Source: Odobenus rosmarus divergens
Lineage: Eukaryota > Chordata > Mammalia > Carnivora > Odobenidae
Direction: 5' to 3'
NCBI RefSeq assembly: GCF_000321225.1
Contig: NW_004451010.1
Location: 569,211 to 633,210 of the forward strand
DNA: 64,000 nt
Made by a program: the position numbers and the translations under genes. Shown piece after piece: positions 1-12,465 of the stretch; the stretch's first letter is position 1, and each line of letters begins with the position of its first letter. Below the pieces are notes generated by a model. It did no database searches. It saw nothing but the letters and a program-made list of their open reading frames with translations, and was not told the origin of the DNA.

Positions 1-405
1 TGTAGTGTTCAACGATTCATTAGTTGTGTATAACACCCATTGCTCATCACCATATGTGCCCTCCTTAATACCCATCACCCGGTTACCCATCCCCCCAACG
101 CCCCCCTTCTGTAACCCTCAGTTTGGTTCCTGGAGTCCAGGGTCTCTCATGGTTTGTCTCCCTCTCTGATTTCTTCCCACTCAGTTTTCCTTCCCTTCCC
201 CTGTGGTCTTCAGTGCTATTCCTTATGTTCCACATATGAGTGAAACCATATGATTGTCTTTCTCTGCTTGACTTATTTCACTTAGCATAATCCCCTCCAG
301 TTCCATCCATGTCGATGCAAATGGTGGGTATTCATCCTTTCTGATGGCTGAGTAATATTCCATTGCATATATGAACCACATCTTTTTTATTTTGTTCATC
401 ATTCT
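1..405 (-). mobile_element. LINE-1 3' end (carnivore type)
   Basis: Antisense L1: part of the 3' UTR (1 to about 200) and then the C-terminal end of ORF2, recognised by its similarity to the other carnivore L1 copies at 10804 and 19282. It continues left of the window and is 5'-truncated near 405. Confidence 0.8.
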
Positions 406-749
406 ATGTAGTCTTTTTTATGTAAAGTAATTGCATTTGTTATGTAACAACCCATGTGTAAAATGGCATCATTGAAGTTATCACCACATAAAAATTGGAA
501 TACTGATTTATCAGTTTGTTAGAAATTATACAGATGTAACTCTCCTGATAGGAATCTATAATAACATATAGAATTGTGTCACATACTGCAAATCAAAAGT
601 ACTATGATTTCTTCTGATACTCTAAGATTTTATACTAAAAACTGGAATTATGTGCACATGGACTATTTTACCGTTGCACAAGAAATTTTCTAGAATTTTT
701 CTGCATTATACTGGCAGTGAGACTGACTGATTTTCTTTTACCTCAACAG
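406..749. other. Intronic sequence, nothing recognised
   Basis: AT-rich COL24A1 intron between an L1 fragment and the first exon of the window. No repeat or element was identified. Confidence 0.6.
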
Positions 750-803
750 GGAAACACTGGCCCCTTTGGCAAAGAAGGTATAATAGGCCCAACAGGTAGA
801 ACT
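750..803 (+). CDS. COL24A1: COL24A1 triple-helix exon, 54 bp
   Basis: This 54-bp exon encodes GNTGPFGKEGIIGPTGRT, six perfect Gly-X-Y triplets. 54 bp is the classic fibrillar collagen exon unit. The acceptor is a pyrimidine-rich tract ending in cctcaacag and the donor is ACT|GTAAGT. The exon is phase 0 at both ends, so skipping it would keep the frame but shorten the helix by 18 residues. It is the first COL24A1 exon in the window; the preceding exon lies to the left. Confidence 0.92.
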
Positions 804-1329
804 GTAAGTTTGTTACAATATAGGTCTTCCTTTTCTTTTTCATATTCTTGTTTTTTCCTCTTTAACCCTATTTCTAGAGTAATCCAAAAAGGATCACCCT
901 GGGTATTTGAGAAGCCAAGGGCAAAAATAGATGTACATTTTCATTTAGAAGGTGGTTCCTGAGAACTTAGAGATCATATGTGTAATGAAGGGGGTGTATA
1001 TAGTGAGGTAGACACTTAAAACTTGAATTAAGAAAGGAAAATAGAACTGGAGCAGGGGAGAAGGGGCTGAGCATCATTAGTATAGAGGTGATCACTAAAG
1101 CAATAAAAGGAATCCATTTTCTGAAGGAGAAAGCTTAGCAAAAGAACTGCAGGCAGCCAAGATTTGAGTCTTTGGAAGTGCCGACCTACTGTAAAGGAAA
1201 GAGATAGTTTGTGGGAATACCAGGAAAAACAGAAAAGCACAAGGTTCAGATAGATGAGTTTCAAGTAGGGAGTGGTTAACAGTGATCTTTAAGAAAATAA
1301 ATTGTAGTAGAAGCTAAAGTAAGGAAGGA

Positions 1330-1520
1330 AATAAATATCAATATTTAATAACTTTTCTCAAATTCCTGCAACAAACTTTTGAAGTAGGTATTATTATTTC
1401 TATTTAAGACATGGGGAAACAGATTAAGTTTACAGAGGTTCACCTAGTTATTCAGGGTGGTACAGCTAGTGAATTACATAGGTGATGTTTCTTCAAGATC
1501 AGTGCTCTTTCTGCCCCCAT
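1330..1520 (-). mobile_element. MIR-like SINE relic
   Basis: The stretch from 'acatggggaaacagattaag' through 'cacctagttattcagggtgg' resembles the reverse complement of the MIR core. It is old and diverged, with approximate edges. Confidence 0.5.
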
Positions 1521-2930
1521 TCAAGCTGTGTCTGGAGAGGAAATTGAGACAGTTAGTAGAGGCCAGTGCCTTTAGAAATTTGAGTACGAAATAAAACAGA
1601 AAAATAAGACAATGGTTGGCAGAGTGGTCAGGGGAGAGTTTGACAATACTAACAGTAGTATAAACATACAAGAGGAAGAACCCAGTAGGTAGGGGCAAGT
1701 TGAGATTTGGAGAGGAAAGAGGTATTCCCTGTAGGGAATCAATATTTTGAATCCTTTGAAAGTGTTATATGGAGAGACACACAGTCTTAATATATAAAAT
1801 GGAATGCTTTGAGTATAAAGTATATTCTCTTTGATAAATTAGGGAAGAATTTCCCACCAAAATTGCTGAGTTTTTGGCTTTACAAAATAAAAAGTGTAAC
1901 TCAACATTTCTCTAGATTTTCAGCATTTACCACTCAGAGCCATGTAGTCTAAGTGGGATATTTTAAGTGGGAGAATTCTCAGATTTTGGTGGGTGGTTCT
2001 TCAGCAAGCTAAGAAACACATATTTGTGATTACTGAATGATTGTTCTCCTCTGTCAAAAAATGTGAAAATTTAATTGGTCAAGGAAACTATAATAAAGAA
2101 ATGGCCCAATTAAAATATCTTTTGTTTGTAGATAGTTCTTAAAGGTCCTTGTGATATTCAACATGCACATCAAATATTTTCCATATTCCATTTTTTCCAT
2201 TCTAAGAAGAAACTTCTAAGAAAAGCTCACTATGAAAGAATAAGCACTTGAGAATGGCCAATACTTCGTGGAAAAAAAAAAAATAGTGGTGGGGGACAAA
2301 AGACTTGCTTTTCCAAATAAGGAAACATTACTTCTAAGTCATTGTAAATGAAACTATATGGTAGTACAAAGGAATAAACAAATAGATGAGTGTAAACAGG
2401 CTAGAGCCCAGAATTAGATCTCAGAATATATAGGAATTTAATTATAACAAAAATGGTATATCAGGATGATTGGGGCTATAAATTAATAGGAACCCTAAAT
2501 CAAACTGGTTTTAATAATAAGGAAATTTATATCACATATGGGAAGCCCAGAGGTAGGAAGGGCTTCAGATTTGGTTAATTTAGTGACTCAATCATGTTAT
2601 CTAAGACCAGGTTCTTTCCATGTCTCTAGTCTGCCATCCTGAGTGGTAGCTTCATAATTAGGCTTCTAGCAAGATGACTACAATTTCTCAGCAATTACAT
2701 CCAGACGTAATTATCCAAAGTGAAAACAGCCCTATCTTGAGAAAAAATAAAGTTTTTTTCCAGAAGTCTCCCATAGCATTTTTCCTCATGTCCACTGATC
2801 AGCCACATGCCCATTCCTATACCAGTGATAGGGAAGGGAGATGGAATTATTTTTAGTCCTACTGTTGCTGTAAGAAATTGGAACCCTATTTCACCCAACT
2901 TCTTTAATCTTTTTTTTTTAAAGACTTTAA
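1521..2930. other. Intronic sequence, nothing recognised
   Basis: AT-rich COL24A1 intron. Short open frames occur on both strands but have no recognisable protein similarity or splice context. Confidence 0.55.
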
Positions 2931-2939
2931 AGTCTAAAA

Positions 2940-4300
2940 AAAAAAATCTAGAAAGCTAAAGTGTAGCTTAAGGGTTGAGAAGACCTTTTATATAAGAAAG
3001 GAAATCTTAAAACTATATAAAAGAACAGAATATGTATTTGCTTGAAAATTTTAAAATTTTGAATGGAAAAAGATTCCATAAACAAAATTAATATAAGCTG
3101 GGGAAAAGTAATTGCAAAAACATATAATGACTTCATGTATAAAGAGCTCTTACAAGTTGGTATGAAAAAGATAGAAAACTCAATAGAAAATTGAAGACCA
3201 AATCCAAAAGGTCAATAATTATTTGGAAAGATGCTCTCCTAACTTACAGTCACAGAATGCAAATTAAAGTAATAATAAGATATTACATCTAACTTCTCAG
3301 AAGGGTATTAGGGAGAACAGTTTATCACTAGTCGAAATGTGAATTATCGCCTTCATGGAAAGATATTTGTTAAAATGTAAGTGCATATACCTTATGACCA
3401 ATCAGTTTCACTTGGAGGAATTTGTGCCATAGAAATTAAGCACTCAGTATGCTAAGGAATGTTTACAAAGATTTTTTTCACAGTAATGGCTGTATTAGCA
3501 AAACTTGAAATCACATGTTCATCTGTAAAAGAATGGTTGTGTAAACCTTGGTCTAGCCATTTCATAGAATACTACGCGAATATTAAAAACAGTTATATCT
3601 AGTTCAGCTACCTTGTGGTTGTTCATGATGTATTGTTAAGTGTGAAAAATCTGATGCATACAAGAGTATATAATATGATATCAGTATTATAAAATATAAC
3701 CAATCACCCCATACATACATAAATATATTTGTCAATATTGATTAGGAAAAAAGGTATGAAAAAACGTACATACCAATTTGTTAATACTGGGCTGGAGGTG
3801 TGGGGGGCATAAAAACAAGTTCTATAAAGGTATCTTAAAAATTAGTTTTTGAAAGTTAATATCCCAGTTTAAAAGGAGTTCAGAACAAGACAGGAAACAC
3901 AAAAGAAGTGATATCAATGGTGAAATAATGAGATCGTATTTTTAGCCTGCAAGTTGAACAAAGAATGATAGTACATGGTGTGTGTCAGAAGACATACACT
4001 CCCCTATATTGCAGGCGTGCATGCAATCTCAAACAAACTTTCTGGAGGACAATTTTTATAGAGTACAAGGATATTTGTCACAGTGTTATCATGACCAAAA
4101 TTAGAAATAATCTAATAGAAAATTCAACAAAAAGATTATAGTTTGTTAAGCACAAATAAGCATTATAATTATCTGGAAGAATGTGGATTAGTATGGAAAA
4201 TATTCATAACGTATTGTGAAAGTATAAATTCAGGTTTTGAAAAGATGAATAGTATTATCTCAATTTTAAAATAAAAAATACATATATAATTTCCACAAGG
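2940..4300 (+). mobile_element. Old LINE-derived sequence (L1/HAL1-like)
   Basis: The text resembles decayed LINE 3' regions, for example the 'accttatgaccaatcagttt' and 'tagaatactacgcgaatatt' phrases, which correspond to the L1 'binding-site / tail' part. Two similar passages (about 3180-3830 and 3960-4290) suggest two fragments. Family and edges are uncertain. Confidence 0.4.
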
Positions 4301-5063
4301 ATGAAAACAAAAATATTAGCAGAAATTTTTTAAACAGTACATCCATCTCATAACAGACTATACTTTGTCTTCAAGTGTATATGGAAAAATCACTGAAATA
4401 GACCGTATTTTGAATCATTAAAAAACTTTTTACTAAACTTAAGAGAACTGAAGTCATACAAGGTATGTTCTATGGCCATAATGGAATTAAAGTAAAAATC
4501 AGTAAACTGGAAGGATAATAAGAAAATCTCCAAACACTTGAAAATTAAACCGTGTGCTTCTAAATTATCCGTAGATCAAAGAGAAAGTCTCAAGGAAAGT
4601 TAGAAAATATTTCAAACTGAATGTTCTTGTTTGCAACGTAGCAAAGTTTGTGGGATGTAGCTCAGAAGGAGGAATAGAAAGAGAAAATGAAAGAAAAGGA
4701 GGACATCACCCTAGAAACAAGGTTTTCAAAGGCTGAAGTAAACAAATGTTAGAAGAATTTAATCTGGTAACTTCCCTTCTAAATTGCTCTGTATTTGTCA
4801 GATCAGCTGTTTTGACTTAACTGAGTGCTTGTTATCCCTGTCTCACTTTGTGCACAACATGATAAATCAATAAATTGTTTTTGTTTGTGTTTTGCTTTGC
4901 TTACTTTAGGAAAAGGAAACTAGAATTTATATAAATTTGCTAAAGAAGCTCTTGCTAGATAGAAAGAACAAAAACATAAGTTATCATGTTTCTGTATATA
5001 GCCTCAACTACATTGGATAAATAACTCAGTAGCACTAAACCGACATTTTTTGTTTTCTTGTAG
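4301..5063. other. Intronic sequence, nothing recognised
   Basis: AT-rich intron leading into the 36-bp exon at 5064. No element identified. Confidence 0.5.
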
Positions 5064-5099
5064 GGACCCAGAGGTGAAAAAGGCATCAGAGGTGAAACT
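5064..5099 (+). CDS. COL24A1: COL24A1 triple-helix exon, 36 bp
   Basis: This exon encodes GPRGEKGIRGET, four Gly-X-Y triplets. The acceptor is tgttttcttgtag and the donor is ACT|GTAAGT. It is phase 0 at both ends. The G-E-K-G and R-G-E charge pairs are of the kind that stabilise or register collagen helices. The flanking introns (about 4.3 and 7.8 kb) contain only repeats and unassigned sequence. Confidence 0.92.
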
Positions 5100-5239
5100 G
5101 TAAGTTTAAATTTGTGGTTATATTATCACTTGTCACTAGGCTATGTAAGTTCCATAAAAGCAAGGGCCTTGTTTGATTTTTTTCATTATTATGTCTCTAA
5201 TACTTGTGGAACAAAAATAAAATTACAGTTTTCAGGAAG

Positions 5240-5730
5240 TAGAACCAACCTTTATGGTACATTGTAGTGAGACCTGAATATAACCCCTAAACATGTTTAA
5301 GAACCCGCCAATCAAATTCTTCCCAGGCACTGTGTGAAATGGCATATTTGCCTTGTCGGGCATCAGGTATTTGCTCTGTGAGCCTTCTACACCAGTGCTG
5401 GGGCAAGAGCGCCGCCAAGTCGCCTTAGGGGTATGCCCACTGTGTCCAGTCAGCACCCAAGAGGGGCAAAGCAGAAGCAAATCATGAGCTATATATTGCA
5501 GCCAATTGGAAACAATTGTGAAAGGATGGACAAAAGGTACAGAGCACATTCTGGCCCTATATGGCTTATGCTGGCATTATTTCCTACTTTTATGGGATGC
5601 CAGTTCTTCCAGGTTAAAGAAGATATTTTGTAAAGAGGCCACTTTCCCAGCAGAGATTCTGCTGAACTTACTAAAGCACGAGCTTAAACAGAGCGCAGGC
5701 ATGGAGTAAAATGAGGGAGAGTGAAACCAA
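5240..5730. repeat. Unassigned GC-richer block, possibly an old LTR
   Basis: Base composition is clearly higher in GC than the flanks and the block is compact. The 105-residue minus-strand open frame in it shows no recognisable protein similarity and is probably chance. I cannot name a family. Confidence 0.3.
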
Positions 5731-5950
5731 GTACAGAAGGCAAATAAGAATAAACTTAAAGGTTGCAGAAAAGTCTTGCTTGAAAGGTAATGAAATTACA
5801 TTGACCCAGCTGACATTTTCTCTTTTCACCATAGGGTATGCTTGGGGCTCAGAATAAGTACATTGCAGTTACGTTAATTAGCTGAAGAAGGGAAATTAAG
5901 TGATTTTAGATAGCCTAAGGATCCCCAGAGGGATCAAAATAGATATTTTT

Positions 5951-6073
5951 CTTCTTCTTCTTTTTTTTTAAGATTTTATTTTTAAGTACTTTCTACACCC
6001 AACATGAGGCTTGAACTCACAACCCCAAGATCAAGAGATGCACGCTCTACAGACTGAGCCAGCCAGGTGCCCC
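5951..6073 (-). mobile_element. Carnivore tRNA-Lys SINE (short form)
   Basis: Antisense copy running from a T-rich tail (5951-5969) to 'cagccaggtgcccc'. It has target-site duplications aaaatagatattttt (5936-5950) and aaaatagatgttttt (6074-6088). The body lacks the long CT tract. Confidence 0.9.
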
Positions 6074-6088
6074 AAAATAGATGTTTTT

Positions 6089-6780
6089 AATTTGCAGAAG
6101 CATGGCCTTCATATTTCCTCAGGGGACTTACTCTAGCAGGAAGCAAGGATGACTGCACACAGTGAAGTCATATCCCCCCGGAGGAGTGGAAAGGGGAAAG
6201 GAAAAGTAGAGAGGCTTGGAATTAGCCCACTTTCCAGACTTGTCTGTTTCCAACTGCCTTCCCGACCTGTTATCTCCAAGTTCTGTGGCTGGAACATAAG
6301 CTTTTCTCAGGGTTAGGAAACCACAAGTCCCTATGACAATGTCACAGGCATATCGTATGAAAGAAAATTCAGTGGCTCTGATGGATTGCAAATTCAGCGG
6401 TTGTGCTGATAGACATATGGCATCCAGAATAAAGCAGGTGGTGGCACCAGTCAGGCCATCCCCACAGGGGAACATGGACAAAAGTAAAGCACATTCAGAG
6501 AAGGGCTCTCTCAGATCAGTGATGTATCCCCGAGCCATGTCCTTGAAAAACCAGTCGAAATAGCTGGAATGTTTTGCCCTTGCCAGACTTCTGCAACCTG
6601 AGCATCCCTTTCCTTTGTTCTCACTGCTTTCTCTTCACTTCCTGAGTTTTGCACCTGCTTTTTCTTGTGCATGCTCTTTATCCCTATGGTTCCTATTCAT
6701 GAAGTTGTAATTTAAGGATAATTTGCTCAAGGTGGACTTCCTTGCTGACACTTTATCCTCAACCCAACTGCCACCTGTGG
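6089..6780. other. Intronic block, nothing recognised
   Basis: This stretch includes a 136-residue minus-strand open frame (6128-6538) without recognisable similarity, splice context or protein-like composition. The region is GC-richer than its flanks and may be an old LTR. Confidence 0.4.
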
Positions 6781-7140
6781 ACATAAGAACTAGTAGTCAG
6801 GACATAGTACAAGGCCTGGGAAGTGTTCCTTAGTCTTGACTTAAATGTCCTCTTCTCAGAGAGGCTTTTTCTCACTAGCCTATGTAAAATAGCAATGCCC
6901 CCATCTGCCTGAGATTCCCTATCTTTTCTTAACCTGCTTCCTTACAACCTGACATATTACATAGTTATTTGGGTTTCTTGCTTTATTATATCTCGCCTCA
7001 CTAGATTATGGGCTCCATGACACAGACAATTTTATCTGTTGTTTGTTATAAAGCTGTGTCTGCAACATCTAAGATAGTACCTACCTTATAGTTTTTGTTC
7101 AGTAAATATTTAGTAAATTACTGGTGAATGAGTTAGAATA
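6780..7140 (+). mobile_element. LINE-2 3' end
   Basis: The phrases 'aaatgtcctcttctcagaga', 'ctagattatgggctccatga' and 'ttcagtaaatatttagtaaa' follow the L2 3' region in order. Diverged. Confidence 0.6.
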
Positions 7141-8719
7141 CATTTGAGGTGTTGGGACATGATAGTTGTCTTTAAACATTTGAAAGGAAGAATCTGTATA
7201 ATATGAGTGACTCTCGAGGATAAATTTTAAATTGTTTATTTGTTGAACTGAATTTTCCATTTCTGTGTTTAAGTAACTGACTGCTTAAAGACTTCTAGGT
7301 ACCTGTTATGTTTCCGAATATATCCTCAAGGCGGTCAGCCTCAAATAATACCAGTACATGGGGCATTTTTGGAATGAATTTTTATTAGCTAAGATCTATT
7401 GTATTGAGACAAATATGATACTTCACTCTTCATACAAAGATCAGAAACATAAGAATCTATCAAGCAGGATTTATAAATCTTTTAAATCTTCTGTGAAGCT
7501 GGCATAAGAATTTATAAAGCTATGCCATTTTATACCAAGACCAAATCATTACTCAATGCCTTAAAATTAAAAAAAAAGGTTACAGCTCATTATACAATAC
7601 ATGAATGTAACCCCTTGAGAATAAATTTGGGTTTCATGGCTGGGAAGCTTTATATCTTCTACAATTTAACATTATAAACTCTAGTGTTGGTCCCAAATAG
7701 GTCCTCTCCACCGCAAAGAAAGTTGTTTTTGTATTGCCATATATTAAAGAGTGACTTTTTCCTTTCTATTCTGTATCTGCTCCATATCTGCCTATACGTG
7801 CTCCATATCTGCCTGCCTATGGACTATTTTAAAAATAAGTCCTCGCACTTATATATATATATATATATATATGCTCTAAACTGACCCAGAGTTTTATGAC
7901 GTCCTAAGAAGCCTTCCTAGCATATAGCACGTAGAACCCCCTCCTCTCCCCTGCTTCAAAACTATTATGTTAATGGCAAATTAATCTTAAAAAGTTATAA
8001 AAATCTCCTGGTTTCCATAAGGCACCAAACACTTTTAGAATGTGATTAATTTATGAAGTAAGTAATGCAAAAATGATCACTAGAAATAAAAGATACAATT
8101 AGTAAAAAAATAAAATTTTAACTCATAACAAAAATAATATCCTGGTGTCAATCATCTGAAAGGATTTTGACAAAATGGCACAACTTGAAACATATAGCTT
8201 AAAGCCACAGAAGCAGAAAAAATAGAGAATGATCTCAGCATTTAAATTTTTAGATTAGCTGTCTCATTTTTATAGCATATTATTTAATGGAAATCAGTAA
8301 AATGTTGAAGAATACAATTGTCATTTTCTCACATATTACATCTAAGTTCATGTGTCTTTACAGTTCTTGATTAGCAGAATTATCTTATTTGCCTCCAATT
8401 TGAAAGTGAAGAAGATGCCTTATAAGGAAAAGCTAAGTTATGGGAAAATATGTCCTAAATATTAACAAATTAAGAATTTAAAGTACATATGTATATGATT
8501 CTTTTTAAAATTCATAGATAGTGTAATTCATTCAAATAAAAAATTATCAAATTCTTTTAATTCAAGTACATACTTCCTTATATTCATACAAACTTCAAAT
8601 TTAAAATTCCCAACTTGTATGTGTGTGGTCACCTTCTTTCTTCAAATATAAAATATGAAGAAGAAAATTGATAAAATGTTTGAAAATCACAATTTTAAAG
8701 TGAATCTTAGATATTTATC
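7141..8719. other. Intronic sequence with a TA microsatellite
   Basis: Very AT-rich COL24A1 intron. The only clear feature is a (TA)n tract at about 7850-7872. Confidence 0.6.
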
Positions 8720-8865
8720 TTCACCAAATCTTGTTACAGTTGAGATATCTGAGATTCAAATGTGCAGCAACTCACTCAAGGACATATAGTTAATTAGGTA
8801 CAGAGATAAGACCAGAGCCCAGGTCTCCCAATTCCCACACTATTGTACTTTTCTATTAATTATAG
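8720..8865 (-). mobile_element. MIR-like SINE relic
   Basis: 'actcaaggacatatagttaa' followed by 'agaccagagcccaggtctcc' matches the reverse complement of the MIR core. Confidence 0.5.
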
Positions 8866-9087
8866 TATGTCTCAGAAAATAAGCTTTAGGAGCAACTTGG
8901 GCAAGGAGATGGTATAGATAGATAGATACATTAAGAATAGCTCAGCCATTTATAGGGCAGATTCCACAAGAGTAGATTCCTAATTGTAGTTATTTTCTGT
9001 GCCATATAATTCACTGATTCCATCCTAATCATATTACTTCTAATAAATATTATTTAATATTACTAAATTACCAATTAAACCCTCTAA

Positions 9088-9255
9088 ATCAGTGGTTCTC
9101 AACCAGGAGCCATCCCCCCAACTACACACACCACAGGAGACATTTGGCAATATGTAGAGACATATTTGGTTGTCACAACTGGGGAAAAGGGAGAGTTGCT
9201 AGTTGCATCTAGTGAGTAGAGACTAGGGATGCTACTAAACATCCTATAATGTAAG
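9088..9255 (+). mobile_element. MER5A-like hAT DNA transposon
   Basis: 'cagtggttctcaaccaggag', 'gacatttggcaatatgtaga', 'ttggttgtcacaactgggg' and 'gatgctactaaacatcctat' follow the MER5A consensus in order. The 3' part is missing. Confidence 0.75.
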
Positions 9256-10386
9256 CTTCTCAATTTATAAATGAGAATAAGGAAGCTCTCTGTACCTAAG
9301 CCAGCCTAAAGTGAAGATTATGAAACTAAGTCAAGATTGCATTTATATAAGGGCAAAGTCTAACATACTCGGGTTCAAGGACATGCACTTATCAGTATTT
9401 TAAAAGAGTAAGAAAAAATATGTTACCTTTGGAGGACCAAATGTGAATTCTGGGATTAAATGGAAAGAGAGTCTATTTCCAATAGTAGTGCTTTGACTGT
9501 GGCCAAATTATCACCCTAACCATTCACATTAATTTGGTTTCCCTTTAGGAAATTAACATAGACAATCATAGTTTCATTTTAAACTGCTTTTTTATAAACT
9601 GCTTTAGATACTTTTTCTATAATATCTAGAGAGAGTGAGCTAAAGGAATAGAAAAGAACTAATAAATGCTATATTGTTGAATAATATTTTGTTTTACTTG
9701 GCTAATTGCCTTGTTCTATGTAGTTGTTTTCTTAGGGTTGTCTTGCTCTGTCTTGTTTGGTTGCAAGTATTTCATTTGCGATGACCTGACTTGTTTTGGA
9801 TAACAAGCTGAAAGGAAATTAATAAAATCAGCAGTAGAAATAGTTTCTTCTTTTTATGATAAATTCCTCTTTCAAAGTCAAAGATAAGACATATGTTTTG
9901 TCCTGAACCACCAGTGAGATTTTGCAAATATCAGAAATATGCCAAGTGGGGTGAAATGTCCACTGTTTATTTTTACAATGTTGTTCCAGAATGGAGAAAC
10001 TTACACAGCCAAATTCATTCTGAGCCTCTGTATATTTAAAGGCTATCCCCGATATGACATTTCCGTAATTTATCATGCAGCTCCTGAGGTACAAGTTTTG
10101 TACATTCTTTACTTTAAACTGTAATCATAAGCCATGCAAACTAAGAAATGGCCAGCAAGCGTGGTACTGGAGTACTCTACCATTTTTTAAGTTACTATTG
10201 TTGGCTCTAGTTGTCACAGGATATTTAGAATCAACAGCTCTGGCAATACTTAATATAAGTCAAGCATAACATCAACATTATTCAAATCTCAATTGAAGAT
10301 AAATTGTGTTTTGTCATCTTTTAACCATAATCTGAATTTAACTCAATGTCATCTTAACATTCAGTTGACCATCAAATAAGTGAAAG
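9256..10386. other. Intronic sequence, nothing recognised
   Basis: AT-rich COL24A1 intron. Short open frames (for example 9828-10094 on the minus strand) have no splice context or recognisable similarity. Confidence 0.5.
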
Positions 10387-10397
10387 TTTGAGCACTC

Positions 10398-10588
10398 TTT
10401 TTTTTTTAAGATTTAATTTATTCATTTCAGAGAGAGAGAGAGCACAGGTTGGGGGGACAGGCAGATGAAGAGGGAGAAGCGGACTTTCCGCGGAGCAGGG
10501 AGCCAGATGCGGGGCTCGATCCCAGGACCCTGAGATCACGACCCGAGCTGAAGGCAGACGCTTAATGACTGAGCCATCCAGGCGCCCC
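10398..10588 (-). mobile_element. Carnivore tRNA-Lys SINE
   Basis: Full-length antisense copy: poly-T, AG-rich tract, then 'gagccatccaggcgcccc'. It lies in a stack of insertions; a copy of the target gagcagacattct follows at 10589-10601. Confidence 0.92.
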
Positions 10589-10602
10589 GAGCAGACATTC
10601 TA

Positions 10603-10790
10603 TTTTTTTTTAAGATTTTATTTATTTATTTGAGAGAGAGAGAGCACAAGCAGTGGGAGGGGCAGAGGGAGAAAGACAAGCAGATTCCCCACTGATCAGG
10701 GACCTGGATGTGGAGCTGGATCCCATGACCCTGAGATCATGACCTGAGCCAAAGTCAGATGCTTAACTGACTGAGCCACCCAGGCTCCCC
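10603..10790 (-). mobile_element. Carnivore tRNA-Lys SINE (older subtype)
   Basis: Antisense copy ending in 'gagccacccaggctcccc', immediately followed by another target copy ttgagcagacattt (10791-10804). It is more diverged than its neighbour. Confidence 0.92.
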
Positions 10791-10803
10791 TTGAGCAGAC
10801 ATT

Positions 10804-11002
10804 TTTTTTATTATTATGTTATGTTAATCACCATACATTACATCATTAGTTTTTGATGTTGTAGTGTTCCATGATTCATTGTTTGTGTATAACACCCAGT
10901 GCTCCATGCAGTACATGCCCTCTTTAATACCCATTACCAGGCTAACCCATCCCCCACCCCCCTCCCCTCTAGAACCCTCAGTTTGTTTCTCAGAGTCCAT
11001 AG
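10804..11002 (-). mobile_element. LINE-1 3' UTR fragment
   Basis: Antisense L1 3' UTR ('caccatacattacatcatta', 'taacacccagtgctccatgc', 'ggctaacccatcccccaccc'), 5'-truncated to about 200 bp. It is bounded by target copies at 10791-10804 and 11003-11018 (tttgagcagacattct). Confidence 0.85.
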
Positions 11003-11040
11003 TTTGAGCAGACATTCTTAACAGTGAATACTGTTGTTTC

Positions 11041-11237
11041 TTTTTATTTTTCTTTTTTAAGATTTTTTGACAGAGAAAGAGACAGCGAGAGAGGGAACAC
11101 AAGTGGGGGGGGGTGGGAGAGGGAGAAGCAGGCTTCCCACTGAGCAGGGAGTCCAATGTGGGGCTGGATCCCAGAACCCTGGGATCATGACCTCAGCCAA
11201 AGGCAGATACTTAATGACTGAGCCACCCAGGCAGCCC
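11041..11237 (-). mobile_element. Carnivore tRNA-Lys SINE
   Basis: Antisense copy with its own target-site duplication (aatactgttgtttc at 11027-11040, aattactgttgtttc at 11238-11252). Internal (A/G)-rich tract with a G run. Confidence 0.92.
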
Positions 11238-11754
11238 AATTACTGTTGTTTCATTTTGAAAAATGTCAACATAACTTTTCACATTTTACTATACACATTT
11301 TAATTATTCTAATTTCTAAATTAATACTAGTTAATTTTAACAATATCCATTCATTCGATAACAATTTTCAAATACCTGCTACAAAGTAGTCGCTATTCTT
11401 GTTCCAGAAAATGAAAAGGTGACTAAGACACTCTTAAGGGTTCCTAGGGATTTTCCACTGTGTTATGTACTAGGGAATGCAGAAATGGTTGGTTGAACAG
11501 AAGAAAGGTGGCCAGGGAGGGGTGAGCAAGGTGAATATAGAGTTTTAAAGACATACTGGAAGAGGAATTAGAGTTAAACAGATAAAGAAAGTAAGGAAGA
11601 GCATTCCTGGTCAAGGAAATAGCACATGCAAAAGCAAGCATGTGTGAAAGAACTTTGAAGATTCAGAGATCTACAAGTAGTTGGTTATGGATGGAGTGTA
11701 GGTGTGTTGGGGGGAGTAAGTAGAGGTGAGGCCCATATTTTGAAGAGGAGGCAG

Positions 11755-11945
11755 TGGTGTACATTGATTAAGAATATATACATTTTTATTCAGTTGACTT
11801 CAATTTTAATCCTAGCTCTGTCCGGTATTTGCTGGTTGCCATTCTCTTAACTGAAATATAGCACACAACTTGGCATATAGTTAGCTCTCAAAAAGTGAGC
11901 ACACGACTTGGTATGTAGTAAGTTCTCAATAAATAGTAGCTATCA
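11755..11945 (+). mobile_element. MIR-like SINE relic
   Basis: 'ttaatcctagctctgtccgg' and 'gtaagttctcaataaatagt' match the start and end of the MIR consensus in sense orientation. Confidence 0.5.
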
Positions 11946-12107
11946 CTGTTAGGAAGTTTATAACATCTTCTAGACAATAAAGAGCCATTGAATAATCTTA
12001 ACTAAATAATGACCTGATTAGATTTCCATTTTATAAGTAAAATATAGTTAGCATGGTAGAGAGAATAAAGTCAGGACGTCAGATTAGGAGTCCAAGCAAA
12101 ATGTGAT

Positions 12108-12465
12108 GTCTTGGCTAGGGCTGCTATAACAAATTGCCATAGACTGGATGGCTTAAACAGCAAACATTATTTCTCTTCGTTTAGAGGCTCTGAAGTCCAA
12201 GATCAAGGTGCTGGTAGGTTCAGTGTCAAGTGAGGATCTTCTTCCTGGTTTGCAGACAGCTGCCTTCTTGCTGTATCCTCATATGGTAGAAAGATCATTT
12301 TTCTTGTGCCTCTTCTTAGAAGGTCTCTACCATTTATAAGGGCTCCGCGTGATCTAATTACCTCCCACAAACCCCACCTCTAAATGCCATCACACTGGAG
12401 ATTAAGCCTTTAATATGTTAATCTGGGGGGGGCACAAACATTCGGTGTATAGCACATGATTAACA
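12108..12465 (+). mobile_element. Old LTR-like interspersed repeat
   Basis: 'ggctagggctgctataacaa', 'agtccaagatcaaggtgctg' and 'atctaattacctcccacaaa' belong to a common mammalian repeat also present at 50405-50815. I believe it is an ancient retroviral-type LTR, but I cannot give the family with confidence. Confidence 0.55.

Noticed and set aside
6128..6538. 136-residue minus-strand open frame in a COL24A1 intron
   Set aside because: No recognisable domain, no splice or promoter context, and it lies in an unassigned, possibly LTR-derived block.
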